A DNA stretch of 16,007 nucleotides from positions 1 through 16,007 of the forward strand of contig CAQFKO010000008.1 in assembly GCA_948787875.1 (NCBI GenBank), written 5' to 3'. The stretch is from an uncultured Eubacteriales bacterium. Its GTDB lineage: Bacteria > Bacillota > Clostridia > Christensenellales > UBA1242. Below the pieces are notes generated by a model. The model did not search any database, was not told the origin of the DNA, and was given only the letters and a program-made list of their open reading frames with translations. This document shows, piece after piece, positions 14,694-16,007 of the stretch. Position 1 is the stretch's first letter, and each line of letters opens with the position of its first letter. Made by a program: the position numbers and the translations under genes.

Positions 14694-15431
14694 ATGAGCG
14701 GACATTCAAAATGGCATAATATTCAAGCAACAAAAGGAAAGGCGGACGCAGCCAGAGGAAAAATTTTCACAAAAATAGGTCGTGAAATTGCGGTTGCGGT
14801 TAAGCTTGGTGGACCAGACCCAAACATCAACAGCAAGCTATATGATGTTATTCAAAAAGCAAAGCAAAACAATATGCCAAATGACAATATTCAGCGTTCA
14901 ATTAAAAAAGCATCTGGCGGAGAAGAGGGTGGCAATTATGACCCAATCACTTATGAAGGCTATGGCTCACACGGCGTTGCTTTTATTGTTGAGTGTTTAA
15001 CCGACAACAGAAACAGAACCGCAGCAGATGTAAGGCACTTGTTTGACAAGTTTAACGGAAGCCTTGGAACCAGCGGAAGCGTAACATATATGTTTGATTA
15101 CAAGGGCATTGTTGTTGTAAAAAAGACGGATTCGGCAATGGAAGATTCTGTTATGATGACCGCGTTAGACAGCGGAGCAGAAGATGTTGTAACAAGTGAA
15201 GATTGTTTTGAAATTTTAACAAAACCAGAAACTCTTCATGCCGTAGCAAAGGCTTTTGAAGAGCAGGGTTATGAGGTTGTTTCAAGCGAGGTTGAATACT
15301 TGCCACAAAACGAAATCAAACTAAACAAAGAAGCTGCAACATCAGTAAGCAAATTAATTTTAAGCTTAGAAGACCTTGATGATGTTCAAAATGTTTATAC
15401 AAATGCAGACCTTAGTGCACTTGACGAATAA
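14694..15431 (+). CDS. yebC: YebC/PmpR-family (TACO1-like) protein
   Basis: The 245-residue protein has the family's hallmark start MSGHSKWHNIQATKGKADAA and continues RGKIFTKIGREI, YDVIQKAKQNNMPNDNIQRSIKKA, YEGYGSHGVAFIVECLTDNRNRTAADVRH and GSLGTSGSVTYMFDYKG. Length is normal. The family was first described as DNA-binding transcriptional regulators; more recent work links members to translation of proline-rich stretches, as with mitochondrial TACO1. Its surroundings of translation genes fit the latter. A very strong AGGAGG (14683-14688) precedes ATG by 5 nt. The 101-nt gap before it has no promoter I would trust. A terminator follows. Confidence 0.96.
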   Translation: MSGHSKWHNIQATKGKADAARGKIFTKIGREIAVAVKLGGPDPNINSKLYDVIQKAKQNNMPNDNIQRSIKKASGGEEGGNYDPITYEGYGSHGVAFIVECLTDNRNRTAADVRHLFDKFNGSLGTSGSVTYMFDYKGIVVVKKTDSAMEDSVMMTALDSGAEDVVTSEDCFEILTKPETLHAVAKAFEEQGYEVVSSEVEYLPQNEIKLNKEAATSVSKLILSLEDLDDVQNVYTNADLSALDE

Positions 15432-15463
15432 CTTTAAAACTTAAATCAAAAAATAAATAAAAT

Positions 15464-15510
15464 CCCAAACAAATTAGTGTAACTGATTTTTGCTTGGGCT
15501 TTTTATTTTT
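15464..15510 (+). terminator. Terminator after yebC
   Basis: CCCAA (15464-15468) with TTGGG (15494-15498), then C15470/G15492 and AAA/TTT, make an imperfect long stem, followed by CTTTTTATTTTT (15499-15510). It closes the infC-to-yebC block. Confidence 0.78.
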
Positions 15511-15585
15511 AACAAAATATCAAACCAAATTCAATATATTGCAAATAAGAAAATTTAAAATATAAATTTAAATATAAAAAATTGA
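15511..15585. other. AT-rich non-coding stretch
   Basis: There is no open reading frame or RNA gene that I can support. It is almost pure A and T with short self-similar words such as TTTAAAATATAAATTTAAATAT. It leads into the tandem array. Confidence 0.6.
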
Positions 15586-15726
15586 CCAAAATATTTACAG
15601 CCACTATTGATTAAAATATATAAACTTGTTATTCACCGAAATATTTATAGCCACTATTGATTAAAATATATACACTTGCTATTCACTAAAATATTTACAC
15701 TTGTTACTCACTAAAATATTTACACC
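15586..15726 (+). repeat. 25-bp tandem repeat array (about 5.6 units)
   Basis: Units begin at 15586, 15611, 15636, 15661 and 15686, each exactly 25 nt, with a partial sixth at 15711. All share the core AAAATAT or AAATAT near the 5' end. Units 1 and 3 carry GCCACTATTGA at the end, units 2, 4 and 5 carry CTTGYTAYTCA, so the first four form a 50-bp higher-order repeat (A B A B). There are no spacers of unrelated sequence. The sixth unit runs into the structured palindromic repeat at about 15719. Confidence 0.9.
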
Positions 15727-15779
15727 ACTAAGGCTCTCCTAAGAGGAGAGCTGTCACCTCTGGTGACTGAGAGGTTAAA
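15719..15779 (+). repeat. Structured palindromic intergenic repeat, copy 2
   Basis: The first hairpin is perfect: GCTCTCCT (15733-15740) with AGGAGAGC (15744-15751), loop AAG. The second is GTCACC (15753-15758) with GGTGAC (15762-15767), loop TCT, followed by TGAGAGGTTAAA identical to copy 1. The second stem differs from copy 1 by changes on both strands that keep pairing. No T run follows, so it is not a plain intrinsic terminator, though it lies between two convergent genes. Confidence 0.85.
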
Positions 15780-15804
15780 TTAAAATAATAATTCAAAATT
15801 CAAA

Positions 15805-16007
15805 TCAGCTGATATTCAAAAATAAATCCACAACAAAACTTATAGAAAACCTTAAAAGTGCTTCTTTGGTTAAACGGTTGCAATGGTTTGTTTTGTCATT
15901 CAAATTAATGTATTGTCTATAAATTTCAATACTAATTTCTTGCTTAAAATCTGTTTCACTTTTAATAATGTCATAAAACGCTTTATGCCTTTCTTTGTCT
16001 TTTTTCT
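15805..16007 (-). CDS. Unrecognised protein, C-terminal 66 residues only
   Basis: On the minus strand a frame is open from the right edge to TGA at 15807-15805. The visible end reads KKDKERHKAFYDIIKSETDF and continues through EIYRQYINL and LTKEALLRFSISF to LFLNIS. It is mixed charged and hydrophobic, probably helical, with no motif I can name. A helical C-terminal domain of a TetR-like regulator is possible but not supported by any signature. The base composition and codon style resemble the neighbouring genes, and the 66 sense codons without a stop in AT-rich DNA favour real coding. It converges on yebC, with the repeats in between. Confidence 0.6.
   Translation of the reverse strand, partial: KKDKERHKAFYDIIKSETDFKQEISIEIYRQYINLNDKTNHCNRLTKEALLRFSISFVVDLFLNIS

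Noticed and set aside
15586..15779. CRISPR array
   Set aside because: The 25-bp units follow each other directly, with no unique spacers, and no cas genes are present.
1..16007. A new multi-gene defence, toxin or biosynthetic system
   Set aside because: Nearly all genes belong to known housekeeping families. The only orphan candidates are the Mrr-like gene and the cut gene at the right edge, and they are not adjacent.

Overview
This window looks like an AT-rich chromosomal segment (roughly one third G+C by eye) of a Gram-positive bacterium of the phylum Bacillota, most likely a clostridial lineage. The basis is a CIRCE operator, a threonyl T-box leader, an L20-type leader on infC-rpmI-rplT, a YtxC-like sporulation-family gene beside thrS, QueH, strong Shine-Dalgarno sites and tRNA genes with encoded CCA. 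The standard genetic code is used: TAA, TAG and TGA are stops and Trp is TGG. Almost everything is conserved housekeeping machinery.

Left part (1-2650): the 3' end of a PlsC-type acyltransferase; a tRNA-Thr(CGT) gene behind its own promoter, with a perfect palindrome at the predicted start site; and htpG (Hsp90) behind a strong promoter whose start site is covered by a CIRCE element, with a terminator after it.

Second block (2666-7771): a probable four-gene transcription unit rlmH, Zn/Cd-type P1B ATPase, argS, queH, with gaps of 18, 42 and 8 nt. It closes at a bidirectional terminator shared with the convergent cmk gene. cmk (7777-8481, minus) is transcribed divergently from a small membrane-anchored Mrr-type nuclease gene (8598-9197).

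Third block (9275-15510): a YtxC-like gene, then thrS under a T-box leader with an ACC specifier. A structured palindromic repeat follows, then the translation operon infC-rpmI-rplT with its own promoter and leader attenuator. A SpoU/TrmH-family RNA methyltransferase gene begins only 12 nt past the rplT terminator, followed by yebC and another terminator.

Right end (15511-16007): AT-rich non-coding DNA with a 25-bp tandem repeat array running directly into a second copy of the structured palindromic repeat. After it comes the C-terminal end of an unrecognised minus-strand gene cut by the window edge.

Functionally the window centres on translation: two aminoacyl-tRNA synthetases, a tRNA, IF-3, L35, L20, the rRNA methyltransferase RlmH, queuosine synthesis and YebC. 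Stress (HtpG) and metal export sit among these. I see no clearly new multi-gene system. The most unusual items are the tandem array joined to the structured repeat, the membrane-anchored Mrr-like nuclease, the CIRCE-controlled htpG, and substitutions in usually conserved residues of the metal ATPase and cytidylate kinase.
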